Source: CFX2 sp014338005 (lineage in GTDB: Bacteria; Chloroflexota; Anaerolineae; Aggregatilineales; Phototrophicaceae). From it: 22,110 nt of DNA. The stretch is from assembly GCA_030263555.1 (NCBI GenBank), contig SZPE01000074.1, positions 1 to 22,110 of the forward strand, in the 5' to 3' direction. Every line of letters begins with the position of its first letter. Position 1 is the first letter of the stretch. The notes under the pieces are model-generated. The model did not search any database. It was not told where the DNA came from and saw only the letters and a list, made by a program, of their open reading frames with translations. Positions 1 to 6,888 of the stretch are shown piece after piece. The position numbers were made by a program, and so were the translations under genes.

Positions 1-1928
1 ATATTGAGATTGACGCCTCCACCGTTGAAGAAATCATCAGCGCCGTGAGGGCCATCGCGCCCACCTTCGGCGGCATCAACCTGGAGGACATCAAAGCGCC
101 GGAATGTTTTGAGGTTGAAGAACGGCTGAAGGCCGAACTGCCCATCCCGGTTTTCCACGACGACCAGCACGGCACGGCCATCATCTCCGGCGCGGCGCTT
201 TTAAACGCCTGCGAAATCACCGGCAGGAAGCTGGCCGATCTTAGGATCGTCGTTTCCGGCGCGGGGGCCAGCGCCATCGCCACCGCTAAGTTTTACGTCA
301 GCCTGGGCGTCCGGCGCGAAAATATTATCATGCTGGACTCGAAAGGCGTCATCTACCAGGGGCGCGAGGGCGTCAATAAATATAAGGCGGAGTTCGCCAG
401 CGCCACCACCGCCCGCACGCTGGAGGAGGCGCTGGACGGCGCGGATGTGTTCCTGGGCCTGTCGGTAAAGGGCGCGCTCAAGCCGGAGTGGATTAAGAAG
501 ATGGCGAAAGACCCCATCATCTTCGCGCTGGCGAACCCCGACCCGGAGATCATGCCGGAGGAAGCCCTGGCCGCCCGCCCGGACGCCATCATCGGAACCG
601 GGCGCAGCGACTACCCCAATCAGATCAACAACGTGCTGGGTTTCCCCTTCATCTTCCGGGGCGCGCTGGATGTATACGCCCAGGAGATCAACGAAGACAT
701 GAAGATGGCTGCCTCGAAGGCGCTGGCGGCGCTGGCGCACGAGGACGTGCCGGACAGCGTGCTGACGGCCTACGGCAGAACTTCGATCAAGTTCGGGCGC
801 GAGTACCTCATCCCCAAACCGCTTGACCCGCGCGTGCTGCTGTGGGTATCCCCGGCGGTGGCCGAAGCCGCCATCAAAAGCGGCATGGCGCGCCGCGAAA
901 TCAACATCGAGGAATATCGCCAGCAGCTTATCCGGCGGCAGGGCTTCGGGCGGATGCTCCGCAGCAGCCTCATCAACAAAGCCAAAGCCGGCCCCAAACA
1001 GCGGATTGTGTTCCCAGAAGGCGACGACCCGAAGATCATCCGCGCCGCCGCCCGCGTCGAGGAGGAGGGCATCGGCACGCCGATTCTGCTGGGACCGGCG
1101 GCCAACGTGCGCCGGCAGATCGAAGAACTGGGCCTGCACTTCAGCCCGCAGATCATCGAACCGCTGGCGGATGAAATCTACCGCCCACGTTACGAGCAGA
1201 CTTTTTACGAACTGCGCCAGCGTAAGGGCGTCAGCAAGTCCCTGGCGCGCCGCCTGATGACGAGCGCCACACACTTCGGCCTGATGATGCTCAAACACGG
1301 CGACGCCGACGCTTACCTGAACGGCATCACCCGCGATTACCCGGAAGTGGTGCGCCCGGCGCTGCAAATTTTCCACACCCGCTCCGGCGCGACCCGCGCC
1401 AGCGGCGTTTACATCATGATCGTCAGGGGGCGTGTGTACCTGTTCACCGATGCGACCGTGAACATTGACCCCGACGCCGAAACGCTGTCGGAGATCGCCA
1501 TCCTGGCGGCGGACTTCGCCCGCACGCTGGAGATCGAACCGCAGGTCGCCATGCTTTCGTTCTCCAACTTCGGCAGCACGCCGCATCCGTCGTCGGACAA
1601 GGTGCGCCATGCCGTCGAGCTGGTGCGCCAGAAGCGCCCGGATATTCCGGTGGAAGGCGAGATGCAGGCCGATACTGCCGTCGTGACCGACATCGTGGAG
1701 CAGCGGTATCCCTTCAGCCGGGTGCGAGACGCCAACGTGCTGGTGTTCCCCGATCTTGAATCGGCCAACATCGCCTACAAGCTGCTGGCGCGGTTGGGCG
1801 GCGCGGAGGCCATCGGCCCGATTCTGCTGGGCGTGGGCGCGCCGGTACACGTTTTGCAGGCCGGCGACGATGTAGAGGACATCGTAGCAATGGCGGCGGT
1901 AGCAGCGGTGGACGCGCAGAGCCGTTAA
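1..1928 (+). CDS. maeB: NADP-dependent malic enzyme with C-terminal phosphotransacetylase-like domain, 5' truncated
   Basis: Malic enzyme oxidatively decarboxylates malate to pyruvate, making NAD(P)H in the cytoplasm. The reading frame is already open at base 3, so the N-terminus lies outside the window; the in-frame GTG at 45 is internal. The 641 visible residues begin in the malic catalytic domain, with APTFGGINLEDI and then the conserved FHDDQHGTA block. A nucleotide-binding fold follows (VVSGAGASA), then ANPDPEI and TGRSDYPNQINN. From about fragment residue 315 to the end the protein resembles phosphate acetyltransferase (FPEGDDPKIIRAA, then GEMQADTAV), the MaeB-type fusion. In that family the PTA-like part is thought to be regulatory, sensing acetyl-CoA, rather than catalytic. 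Full-length relatives are about 750-760 residues, so roughly 110-120 are missing. No strong terminator follows the TAA stop. The family is certain; the cofactor preference is inferred from the fused architecture. Confidence 0.93.
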   Translation, partial: IEIDASTVEEIISAVRAIAPTFGGINLEDIKAPECFEVEERLKAELPIPVFHDDQHGTAIISGAALLNACEITGRKLADLRIVVSGAGASAIATAKFYVSLGVRRENIIMLDSKGVIYQGREGVNKYKAEFASATTARTLEEALDGADVFLGLSVKGALKPEWIKKMAKDPIIFALANPDPEIMPEEALAARPDAIIGTGRSDYPNQINNVLGFPFIFRGALDVYAQEINEDMKMAASKALAALAHEDVPDSVLTAYGRTSIKFGREYLIPKPLDPRVLLWVSPAVAEAAIKSGMARREINIEEYRQQLIRRQGFGRMLRSSLINKAKAGPKQRIVFPEGDDPKIIRAAARVEEEGIGTPILLGPAANVRRQIEELGLHFSPQIIEPLADEIYRPRYEQTFYELRQRKGVSKSLARRLMTSATHFGLMMLKHGDADAYLNGITRDYPEVVRPALQIFHTRSGATRASGVYIMIVRGRVYLFTDATVNIDPDAETLSEIAILAADFARTLEIEPQVAMLSFSNFGSTPHPSSDKVRHAVELVRQKRPDIPVEGEMQADTAVVTDIVEQRYPFSRVRDANVLVFPDLESANIAYKLLARLGGAEAIGPILLGVGAPVHVLQAGDDVEDIVAMAAVAAVDAQSR

Positions 1929-1929
1929 A

Positions 1930-1980
1930 ACAAAAAACATAACGCATAGGCGCAAAGACACAAAACGCAGAGAAAAACAC
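1930..1980. repeat. degenerate A-rich GCAAAG-type short tandem repeat
   Basis: Just after the malic enzyme stop the sequence is A-rich and loosely periodic: GCATAG, GCAAAG, ACAAAA and GCAGAG follow each other every 8-10 bases. Its composition is unlike the GC-rich genes around it. I see no open reading frame or hairpin here. Similar purine-rich GCAAAG tandem stretches occur between genes in many bacterial genomes, but the period here is too degenerate to assign to a named family. Confidence 0.35.
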
Positions 1981-2035
1981 CATAGAACATTGCAGCCTAA
2001 AGATATTCCGTCTCAATAAGCAGGCTTTTGTTCTT

Positions 2036-2165
2036 TGACCCCACCCCCAAGCCCTCTCTCCTCAGGGGATAAACGTCCCCTTTCGGGCCGCCGAATTCGG
2101 AGAGGGGGTTTAATCCCGCCGGCAGCAAAGTCTCCCCCGAATTCGGGGGAGATTTAGAGGGGGTC
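2036..2165. repeat. intergenic palindromic repeat with two CCGAATTCGG units
   Basis: This non-coding block holds two copies of CCGAATTCGG (2091-2100 and 2137-2146), each followed by AGAGGGGGT (2101-2109 and 2156-2164). The second copy sits at the centre of a perfect 22-base palindrome at 2131-2152 with C5/G5 arms. A further small hairpin is formed by AGGGGA at 2064-2069 and TCCCCT at 2076-2081. The run of C-rich sequence at the left and G-rich sequence at the right lets the whole block fold on itself. This looks like a REP/MITE-like dispersed element rather than a simple terminator, because no T-tract follows the palindrome. The rest of 1929-2282 holds nothing else I can name apart from the ychF promoter region. 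Confidence 0.55.
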
Positions 2166-2241
2166 TGGCTGCCCCACACGTTTTGAAACGACAGCCCTGC
2201 CCGCCTGTGCGTTATGCCTTTTTTTCTTTTTCCCCCCTGTG

Positions 2242-2263
2242 TATACTGGCCGGTACTTCGGCC
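2242..2263 (+). promoter_or_regulatory. possible ychF -10 box and small leader hairpin
   Basis: TATACT at 2242-2247 is a good -10 match 36 bases before the ychF start. No convincing -35 lies at the expected distance, where the sequence is a T-rich run. Right after it, GGCCG (2248-2252) can pair with CGGCC (2259-2263) to form a small hairpin. Weak evidence overall. Confidence 0.35.
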
Positions 2264-2282
2264 AACCGAACAGGAAAACCTC

Positions 2283-3362
2283 ATGCGACTGGGAATCATC
2301 GGCCTACCCAACAGCGGCAAGACCACCATTTTTAACGCCCTCACCGGCCAGAACCTGCCCACCGGCGCGGCCACCAGCGGCCAGTTTGAAGTCCATACGG
2401 CGGTGGTCAACGTGCCGGACCCGCGCGTGGATAAACTGAGCGCCATGTACAAACCGCGCAAGACCATTTATGCCACCGTCACCTATGCCGACATCGGCGG
2501 CCTGGATAAAGGCATCAGCGAGGGCGGGCTGAAGGGGCAGTTCCGCAACGAACTGGCGCAGGCGGACGGTTTCCTGCATGTCGTGCGCGCCTTCGAGGAC
2601 GACACTGTGCCGCACCCGTACATCACGGTAGACCCACAGCGCGATGTCGAAACGCTGGACGGCGAATTTTTGCTGGCCGACCTGGTGATGGTCGAAAAAC
2701 GGCTGGAAAAATTGCAGGGCGAGTTACGCATCCGGGGCAAGGCGGTGGACAAAGCTGTGCCGGTTGAACTGGAATTGATGGAGCGGTTTAAAGTCCAGCT
2801 TGAAGCCGAACGCCCCCTGCGCGAACTGGACATCACCGATGATGAAAACCGCATGATTCGCGGCTACGGCTTTCTGACGCTCAAGCCCGTGCTGGTGGCG
2901 CTGAACCTGGGCGACGAGCCGAAAGCCGCCGCCGATCTGCTGCATTACGACCGTCCCCATACCAACGTGGTCGGCTTGCAGGGTAAAATCGAAGCCGAAC
3001 TGGCGCAGCTTGCGCCCGACGACGCCCAACTGTTCATGCAAGAATACGGCATCACGGAACTGAGCGCCGCGAAAGTCATCCGCCTGTCCTACCAACTGCT
3101 GGCGATCCAGTCCTTTTTCACCGTCGGTGAGGACGAGGTGCGCGCCTGGAGTGTCTCCATCGGCGCGACCGCCCCGGAAGCCGCCGGGGCCATCCACAGC
3201 GACCTGCAAAAAGGCTTCATCCGCGCCGAAGTGATGAAATATGACGACCTGATCGCCGCCGGGAGCGAGGCCGCGCTCAAAAGCGCCGGCAAAATGCGGC
3301 TGGAAGGCAAAGAATACATCGTGCAGGATGGTGACATTGTTCACATCCGGCATAGTATGTAA
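2283..3362 (+). CDS. ychF: YchF/OLA1-family P-loop ATPase (Obg superfamily)
   Basis: YchF is a ribosome-associated nucleotide hydrolase of the Obg family that usually prefers ATP and is linked to translation and stress responses. I chose the ATG at 2283 (AGGAAAA upstream) because it places the P-loop GLPNSGKTT at residues 7-15 and gives 359 residues, close to the family's ~363; an in-frame ATG at 2214 would add an unlikely tail. The G3-like segment is DIGGL (70-74), and the helical-insert signature HVVRAFEDD (99-107) is clear. The C-terminal TGS domain spans about 275-357, ending in EGKEYIVQDGD. Several motifs are off consensus: NSGKT instead of NVGKS, DIGGL instead of DIAGL, and NLGD (208-211) where the family has NxxE. 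It is therefore a divergent member. It stands alone, with a promoter-like gap before the next gene. Confidence 0.93.
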   Translation: MRLGIIGLPNSGKTTIFNALTGQNLPTGAATSGQFEVHTAVVNVPDPRVDKLSAMYKPRKTIYATVTYADIGGLDKGISEGGLKGQFRNELAQADGFLHVVRAFEDDTVPHPYITVDPQRDVETLDGEFLLADLVMVEKRLEKLQGELRIRGKAVDKAVPVELELMERFKVQLEAERPLRELDITDDENRMIRGYGFLTLKPVLVALNLGDEPKAAADLLHYDRPHTNVVGLQGKIEAELAQLAPDDAQLFMQEYGITELSAAKVIRLSYQLLAIQSFFTVGEDEVRAWSVSIGATAPEAAGAIHSDLQKGFIRAEVMKYDDLIAAGSEAALKSAGKMRLEGKEYIVQDGDIVHIRHSM

Positions 3363-3375
3363 ATCCATAGAAATT

Positions 3376-3406
3376 CGATTCGTAATGTTATACACTTAAA
3401 GAATCG
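3376..3406 (+). promoter_or_regulatory. extended -10 promoter inside an inverted repeat, upstream of STAS-like gene
   Basis: An extended -10 (TG at 3386-3387, then TATACA at 3389-3394) lies 39 bases before the STAS-like gene. It is flanked by the inverted repeat CGATTC (3376-3381) and GAATCG (3401-3406). The -35 region is poor, as is common with extended -10 promoters. A dyad spanning the -10 is where a repressor operator would be expected; the regulator is unknown. Confidence 0.45.
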
Positions 3407-3432
3407 CCCAAGCATGATAAAGGGGGAATATC

Positions 3433-3816
3433 ATGCCGGTTATAGTGGAGTGGGACGACCCGCCGCAAAACAGTATCATTCGGATGACGCTTTATGGCGC
3501 ATGGGGATGGGAGGACGTTCGAGGCGCTGTCAAAGAGGCCAACCAACGGCTGGACAGCGCCGACGCGCCGGTTGATTTTATCATCCACCTGCAAGACTCC
3601 GCGCTTGTGCCGCCGAACTTTAAGGCCAATGTGGGCGGGTTCGTCAGGGATATTCACCCGAAGGCCGGGTTGGTGGTGATGGTGCTGCCCAAAATACTGA
3701 ACGAAATACTGCCCATTTTTTCGGCCTTAAACGGCGGCATGGGGTTTGAATACCGCTTCGCGCCCTCGGTGGAGACGGCGCGGCAGATTTTAAAGAGCAG
3801 AGGCACGCCGGAATAA
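3433..3816 (+). CDS. small STAS/SpoIIAA-like cytoplasmic protein
   Basis: A 127-residue protein with no membrane segment or signal peptide. It starts with an aromatic-rich strand (MPVIVEWDD, then MTLYGAWGW). Alternating strands and helices follow: an amphipathic helix (about 28-43), a DFIIHLQDS strand (about 48-56), a VVMVLPK strand (about 80-86) and a C-terminal helix with TARQILKSRG. This order resembles the SpoIIAA-like/STAS fold seen in small bacterial proteins, but I see no diagnostic phosphorylation motif, so the assignment rests on shape only. An excellent ribosome site (AAGGGGGAA, spacing about 5) supports the ATG. It is 5 bases from the kinase-like gene downstream, so the two are almost certainly cotranscribed. 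Role unknown. Confidence 0.6.
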   Translation: MPVIVEWDDPPQNSIIRMTLYGAWGWEDVRGAVKEANQRLDSADAPVDFIIHLQDSALVPPNFKANVGGFVRDIHPKAGLVVMVLPKILNEILPIFSALNGGMGFEYRFAPSVETARQILKSRGTPE

Positions 3817-3821
3817 ACATT

Positions 3822-4679
3822 ATGTTTGATGACCTGCTGACGACCATCGAAACGGCGCTGGGTGTCCGGCCAGAGGGCCTGAGCGCACTCAGCGGCGGCT
3901 GCATCGGGGACGTATACCGGGTGCGTCTGCCGGGCGGCGGGTCGCTGGTCGCCAAAACAGCGGACGGCCAGGGCGGGCGGTTGGGGCTGGAAGGTTACAT
4001 GCTGCGCTACCTGGCCGAACACAGCCGCCTGCCCGTCCCGGCGGTGCGCTACAGCAGCGATACGCTGCTGGTGATGGATTTCATCGCCGGGGACAGCTTT
4101 TTAAACGACGCCGCGCAGGCCCACGCCGCCGACCTGGTGGCCGATTTGCACAGCATCCGGGGGCAGAGCTTTGGCCTGGAACGCGACACGCTGATCGGCG
4201 GGCTGCCGCAGCCCAATCCGCCCACCGCCCGCTGGCTGGACTTCTTCCGCGATCACCGGCTGCTGTACATGGGGCAGGAAGCGCGGCGCGCCGGGGCGCT
4301 GCCTGCCGGCCTGTTCACCCGCCTGGAGCGCCTGTGCGGGCGGCTGGAACGCTGGCTGGCCGAGCCGGAATACCCGTCGCTGATTCACGGCGACCTGTGG
4401 ACGACCAACATCCTGGCGATGGATGGGCGCATCACCGGCTTTCTCGACCCGGCCATTTATTACGCTCACCCGGAAATCGAGCTGGCCTTCAGCACGTTGT
4501 TTAACACGTTCGGGGCGGCCTTCTTCCGGCGCTACCAGGAACACCGTCCCCTTGCGCCGGGCTTCTTCGAGGAACGCCGCGACCTGTACAACCTGTACCC
4601 GCTGCTGGTACACGTGCGGTTATTCGGCGGCGGTTATGTCGCTTCGGTAGATCGCATTCTGCGGCGGTTTGGGTTTTAA
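3822..4679 (+). CDS. fructosamine kinase family protein (APH-like fold)
   Basis: Fructosamine/ketosamine-3-kinases phosphorylate sugars attached to protein amines, which destabilises the adduct and repairs glycation. This 285-residue protein has the family's elements. A Gly-rich loop (LSGGCIGDVYRV, residues 23-34) is followed by the nucleotide lysine in LVAKT (K45). The catalytic block is HGDLWTTN (189-196), with D191 as the likely base and N196 binding metal. The second block is DPAIYYAHPEIELA (209-222), where D209 matches the DFG-like aspartate; 'DPAxYYxHxExxLA' is typical of fructosamine kinases rather than aminoglycoside kinases. It lies 5 bases after the STAS-like gene. The ribosome site is weak (GGAA within the previous gene), suggesting translational coupling. 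Substrate is inferred from family only. Confidence 0.85.
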   Translation: MFDDLLTTIETALGVRPEGLSALSGGCIGDVYRVRLPGGGSLVAKTADGQGGRLGLEGYMLRYLAEHSRLPVPAVRYSSDTLLVMDFIAGDSFLNDAAQAHAADLVADLHSIRGQSFGLERDTLIGGLPQPNPPTARWLDFFRDHRLLYMGQEARRAGALPAGLFTRLERLCGRLERWLAEPEYPSLIHGDLWTTNILAMDGRITGFLDPAIYYAHPEIELAFSTLFNTFGAAFFRRYQEHRPLAPGFFEERRDLYNLYPLLVHVRLFGGGYVASVDRILRRFGF

Positions 4680-4683
4680 GGAA

Positions 4684-4714
4684 CGGGGGCGCGCAGTCAT
4701 GCGCCCCCGATTTT
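4684..4714. terminator. hairpin between convergent genes
   Basis: A perfect 9-bp stem, CGGGGGCGC (4684-4692) with GCGCCCCCG (4701-4709), encloses an 8-base loop. It lies between the stops of the kinase-like gene (+) and efp (-). ATTTT follows on the plus strand, giving a short U-tract; on the minus strand the tail is weaker. It probably ends the plus-strand transcript and may also stop efp readthrough. Confidence 0.7.
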
Positions 4715-5270
4715 AGACGCGGGTGATGTATTCGCCGGTGTCGGTGTTCACGCGGATGGTATCGCCCACATTAACGAACATGGGAACCTGCACCACCAGC
4801 CCGGTTTCCAGGGTCACTTTTTTCTGCGGGTTGTTGGCCGTGTCCCCGGCAATCGCCATTTCGGACTCGGTCACTTTCAGGTCAACCGTGTTCGGCAGCT
4901 CGTAATCAATGATCTCGCCTTCGTAGCTGCTCAGTTTAAGCTGGAGGTTTTCCCGCAGATACAGAAAGTCGTCGCCGAACACGTCCTTACGAATCTGCGG
5001 CTGTTCGTAGGTGTCCAAATCCATAAAGGTCAGAAATTCGCCATCGCTGTACAGATATTCAACGTTGTGGCTGTCTACGCGGATGTCCTGCACCGACATG
5101 CCGGAGTTGAAGGTCATTTCCAGCGTTGCGCCGGTACGCATGTTACGCACCTTGACGCGGATGGTGGCGTTGCCGCGTCCGGGTTTGGTGTGGGTGTAGG
5201 TCAAAACGCGGAAAATCTGGCCGTCGGACAAAAAGGTCGTGCCTTTGCGAAGTTGGTTTACATCAATCAT
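4713..5270 (-). CDS. efp: translation elongation factor P
   Basis: EF-P enters the ribosome E/P site and relieves stalling at consecutive prolines. The protein is 185 residues, normal for the family, and has its three barrel domains: the KOW-like N-domain (1-65), the OB-like middle domain with YLYSDGEFLTFMD (73-85), and the C-domain ending in VNTDTGEYITRV. The functional loop tip reads KPGRGNA, which places arginine at position 32 instead of lysine. Lysine would be beta-lysylated by EpmA/EpmB or otherwise modified. Arginine is the residue rhamnosylated by EarP in some Proteobacteria, and it is also found in unmodified EF-P of Thermus. It lies 49 bases after rho on the same strand, so the two may be cotranscribed. 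Upstream AAGGAA is 14 bases from the ATG, longer than usual. Confidence 0.97.
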   Translation of the reverse strand: MIDVNQLRKGTTFLSDGQIFRVLTYTHTKPGRGNATIRVKVRNMRTGATLEMTFNSGMSVQDIRVDSHNVEYLYSDGEFLTFMDLDTYEQPQIRKDVFGDDFLYLRENLQLKLSSYEGEIIDYELPNTVDLKVTESEMAIAGDTANNPQKKVTLETGLVVQVPMFVNVGDTIRVNTDTGEYITRV

Positions 5271-5319
5271 ACAGGTTAAATCAGTTCCTTAGTGCTTCGA
5301 GTCGGGTGGTGAGACGCGC

Positions 5320-6615
5320 CTATAAAAACGACCGGTTGTTCATGGCCGCGACGCTGCCGCCGGGGATGCTGTCCAGAAATTCGAGGTTGGACTCGGTTTG
5401 TTTGAACTGGTTGATGAAACGCTCGTAAGCGCCCACCGTCCCCAGTTCGGGGTCTTCGGCCAGCCGGGCCAGCATGTTACGCAGGGTATAGGTGCGCTGG
5501 AGAACGTCCGGGCCAAGCAGCAGTTCCTCGCGCCGGGTGGACGAACCTTCGATGTCAAAAGCCGGGAACAGCCGCCGCTCTTGCAGCTTGCGGTTGAGCA
5601 GCAGTTCCATATTACCCGTGCCTTTGAACTCCTCGTAAATCAGGTCGTCCATCTTGCTGCCGGTGTTCACCAGGCAGGTAGCGATGATGGTCAGGCTGCC
5701 GCCCTGTTCGATATTACGCCCCGCGCCAAAAATACGTTTGGGCGGGTGAATGGCCGACGGGTCGAAACCGCCGGAAAGCGTGCGCCCGCTGCTCGGCACG
5801 ACCAGGTTGTAGGCGCGCGCCAGCCGTGTGATGCTGTCCAGCATCAGGACGACATGCTGCTTGCTTTCGACCAGCCGTTTGGCGCGGTTGATCGCCATTT
5901 CGGCCACGCGGGTATGGTGCTGCACCGGGTCGTCGAAGGTGGAGGCGATCACCTCGGCGTCCACCGAACGATCCATGTCGGTCACTTCTTCGGGGCGCTC
6001 GCCGATCAGCGCGATCATCAGATGCACTTCGGGATAGTTGTGGCTGATGGCGTTGGCGATTTCCTTCAAAACGGTCGTTTTACCGGCCTTCGGCGGCGAG
6101 ACGATCAACCCGCGCTGGCCGCGCCCGATGGGGGCGAACAGGTCAAGCAGCCGTGTAGATAAAATACGCGGGTTCGTCTCCAGGCTGTACCGCTGGTTGG
6201 GGTAAATCGGCGTCAGGTCTTCAAAAAACGGGCGGTTTTTGGCCTCCTCCGGGTTCAGGCCGTTGACCGCATCCACGCGCAGCAGCCCGTAGTATTTTTC
6301 CGAATCCTTCGGCGCGCGCACCTGCCCGATCACCATATCGCCGGTGCGAAGGTTAAAACGTTTGATCTGCGTCTGGCTGACGTAGATATCGTTCGGGCCG
6401 GGCAGATACTTCTCCGCCCGCAAAAAGCCGATGCCATCATCCACGATTTCCAGGATGCCGCCGCGCAGTTTGTACCCCTGCTTTTCGGCGTTATCCCGCA
6501 GCAGCGCCAGCACCAGTTCCTGCTTTTTCGACCGGCTGTAACCGATGAGGCCGTTTTCGCGCGCGATCTGTCTCAATTCATCGAGGGTTCGTGCTTCTAA
6601 CTGGGCAATATCCAT
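5320..6615 (-). CDS. rho: transcription termination factor Rho
   Basis: Rho is a hexameric RNA helicase that ends untranslated transcripts. The 431-residue protein begins with the Rho N-terminal helical domain (LEARTLDELRQIARENGL, 6-23). The cold-shock-like primary RNA-binding domain follows (about 50-125: GILEIVDDGIGFLR, YVSQTQIKRFNLRTGD). The RecA-like motor carries the Walker A PPKAGKTT (174-181), Walker B VVLMLDSITR (255-264) and the RNA-contacting GSKMDDLIYEEFKGTGNM segment. All are intact, and there is no long disordered insert of the kind seen in actinobacterial or some Bacteroidetes Rho. The start has GGAG 11 bases upstream. Its promoter should lie in 6616-6780, shared with the divergent CLC gene. 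Confidence 0.98.
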   Translation of the reverse strand: MDIAQLEARTLDELRQIARENGLIGYSRSKKQELVLALLRDNAEKQGYKLRGGILEIVDDGIGFLRAEKYLPGPNDIYVSQTQIKRFNLRTGDMVIGQVRAPKDSEKYYGLLRVDAVNGLNPEEAKNRPFFEDLTPIYPNQRYSLETNPRILSTRLLDLFAPIGRGQRGLIVSPPKAGKTTVLKEIANAISHNYPEVHLMIALIGERPEEVTDMDRSVDAEVIASTFDDPVQHHTRVAEMAINRAKRLVESKQHVVLMLDSITRLARAYNLVVPSSGRTLSGGFDPSAIHPPKRIFGAGRNIEQGGSLTIIATCLVNTGSKMDDLIYEEFKGTGNMELLLNRKLQERRLFPAFDIEGSSTRREELLLGPDVLQRTYTLRNMLARLAEDPELGTVGAYERFINQFKQTESNLEFLDSIPGGSVAAMNNRSFL

Positions 6616-6698
6616 AGGCTATGACACTCCGGGGTCGCTCCAAATCCTGGCATATCGCACACGCGAGGAACCATTTTAGAAGCTGCGGCCCGCTCGAC

Positions 6699-6710
6699 GT
6701 TTTGCAAAAC
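6699..6710. promoter_or_regulatory. 12-base palindrome with TTGCAA core (rho side)
   Basis: GTTTTGCAAAAC at 6699-6710 is a perfect palindrome in the rho-clc intergenic region, about 84 bases upstream of the rho start. Its TTTTGCAA half is shared with the larger palindrome at 6840-6859, suggesting that both could be recognised by one DNA-binding protein. Confidence 0.35.
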
Positions 6711-6764
6711 AACAGCACGTTTATGCACCTTTGTCGGCAGCGCCACATCAAATGGTAGTGTAGA

Positions 6765-6770
6765 TATACT
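6765..6770 (+). promoter_or_regulatory. possible -10 box for the CLC gene
   Basis: TATACT at 6765-6770 matches the -10 consensus well, in an AT-richer stretch 118 bases before the chosen CLC start. The -35 position 17 bases upstream reads GCCACA, which matches only at the ACA end. A second, weaker candidate is TATAGC near 6805. Confidence 0.3.
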
Positions 6771-6839
6771 GGGAAGAAAAAAGTGGTTCGTTTCTCATTC
6801 GCACTATAGCATAGCTTTTTAATTTCGGCAAGTTCGCAT

Positions 6840-6859
6840 TTTGCAATACGTATTGCAAA
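6840..6859. promoter_or_regulatory. 20-base perfect palindrome upstream of the CLC gene, candidate operator
   Basis: TTTGCAATACGTATTGCAAA at 6840-6859 is perfectly self-complementary. It can be lengthened by three more pairs (6836-6838 with 6860-6862) if one T is bulged. It ends 29 bases before the ATG at 6889 and is not followed by a T-tract, so an operator fits better than a terminator. Its presence argues that the possible starts at 6841 (TTG) and 6859 (ATG) are not used. Confidence 0.55.
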
Positions 6860-6888
6860 TGCTGGCTGCCGGTGTTATACAGAGTGCT

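Noticed and set aside
201..1961. Long open frame (586 codons) on the minus strand across the malic enzyme gene
   Set aside because: It is antisense to a clearly conserved enzyme, has a His/Arg/Gln/Gly-rich composition and no domain, as expected from the shadow of a GC-rich gene.
2131..2152. Intrinsic terminator for the malic enzyme gene
   Set aside because: The palindrome is perfect but has no T-tract and lies about 200 bases past the stop within a repeat block.
6841..6888. Upstream TTG (6841) or ATG (6859) starts for the CLC protein
   Set aside because: Both fall in or at the edge of the 20-base palindrome and lack ribosome sites; the ATG at 6889 gives a normal CLC N-terminus.
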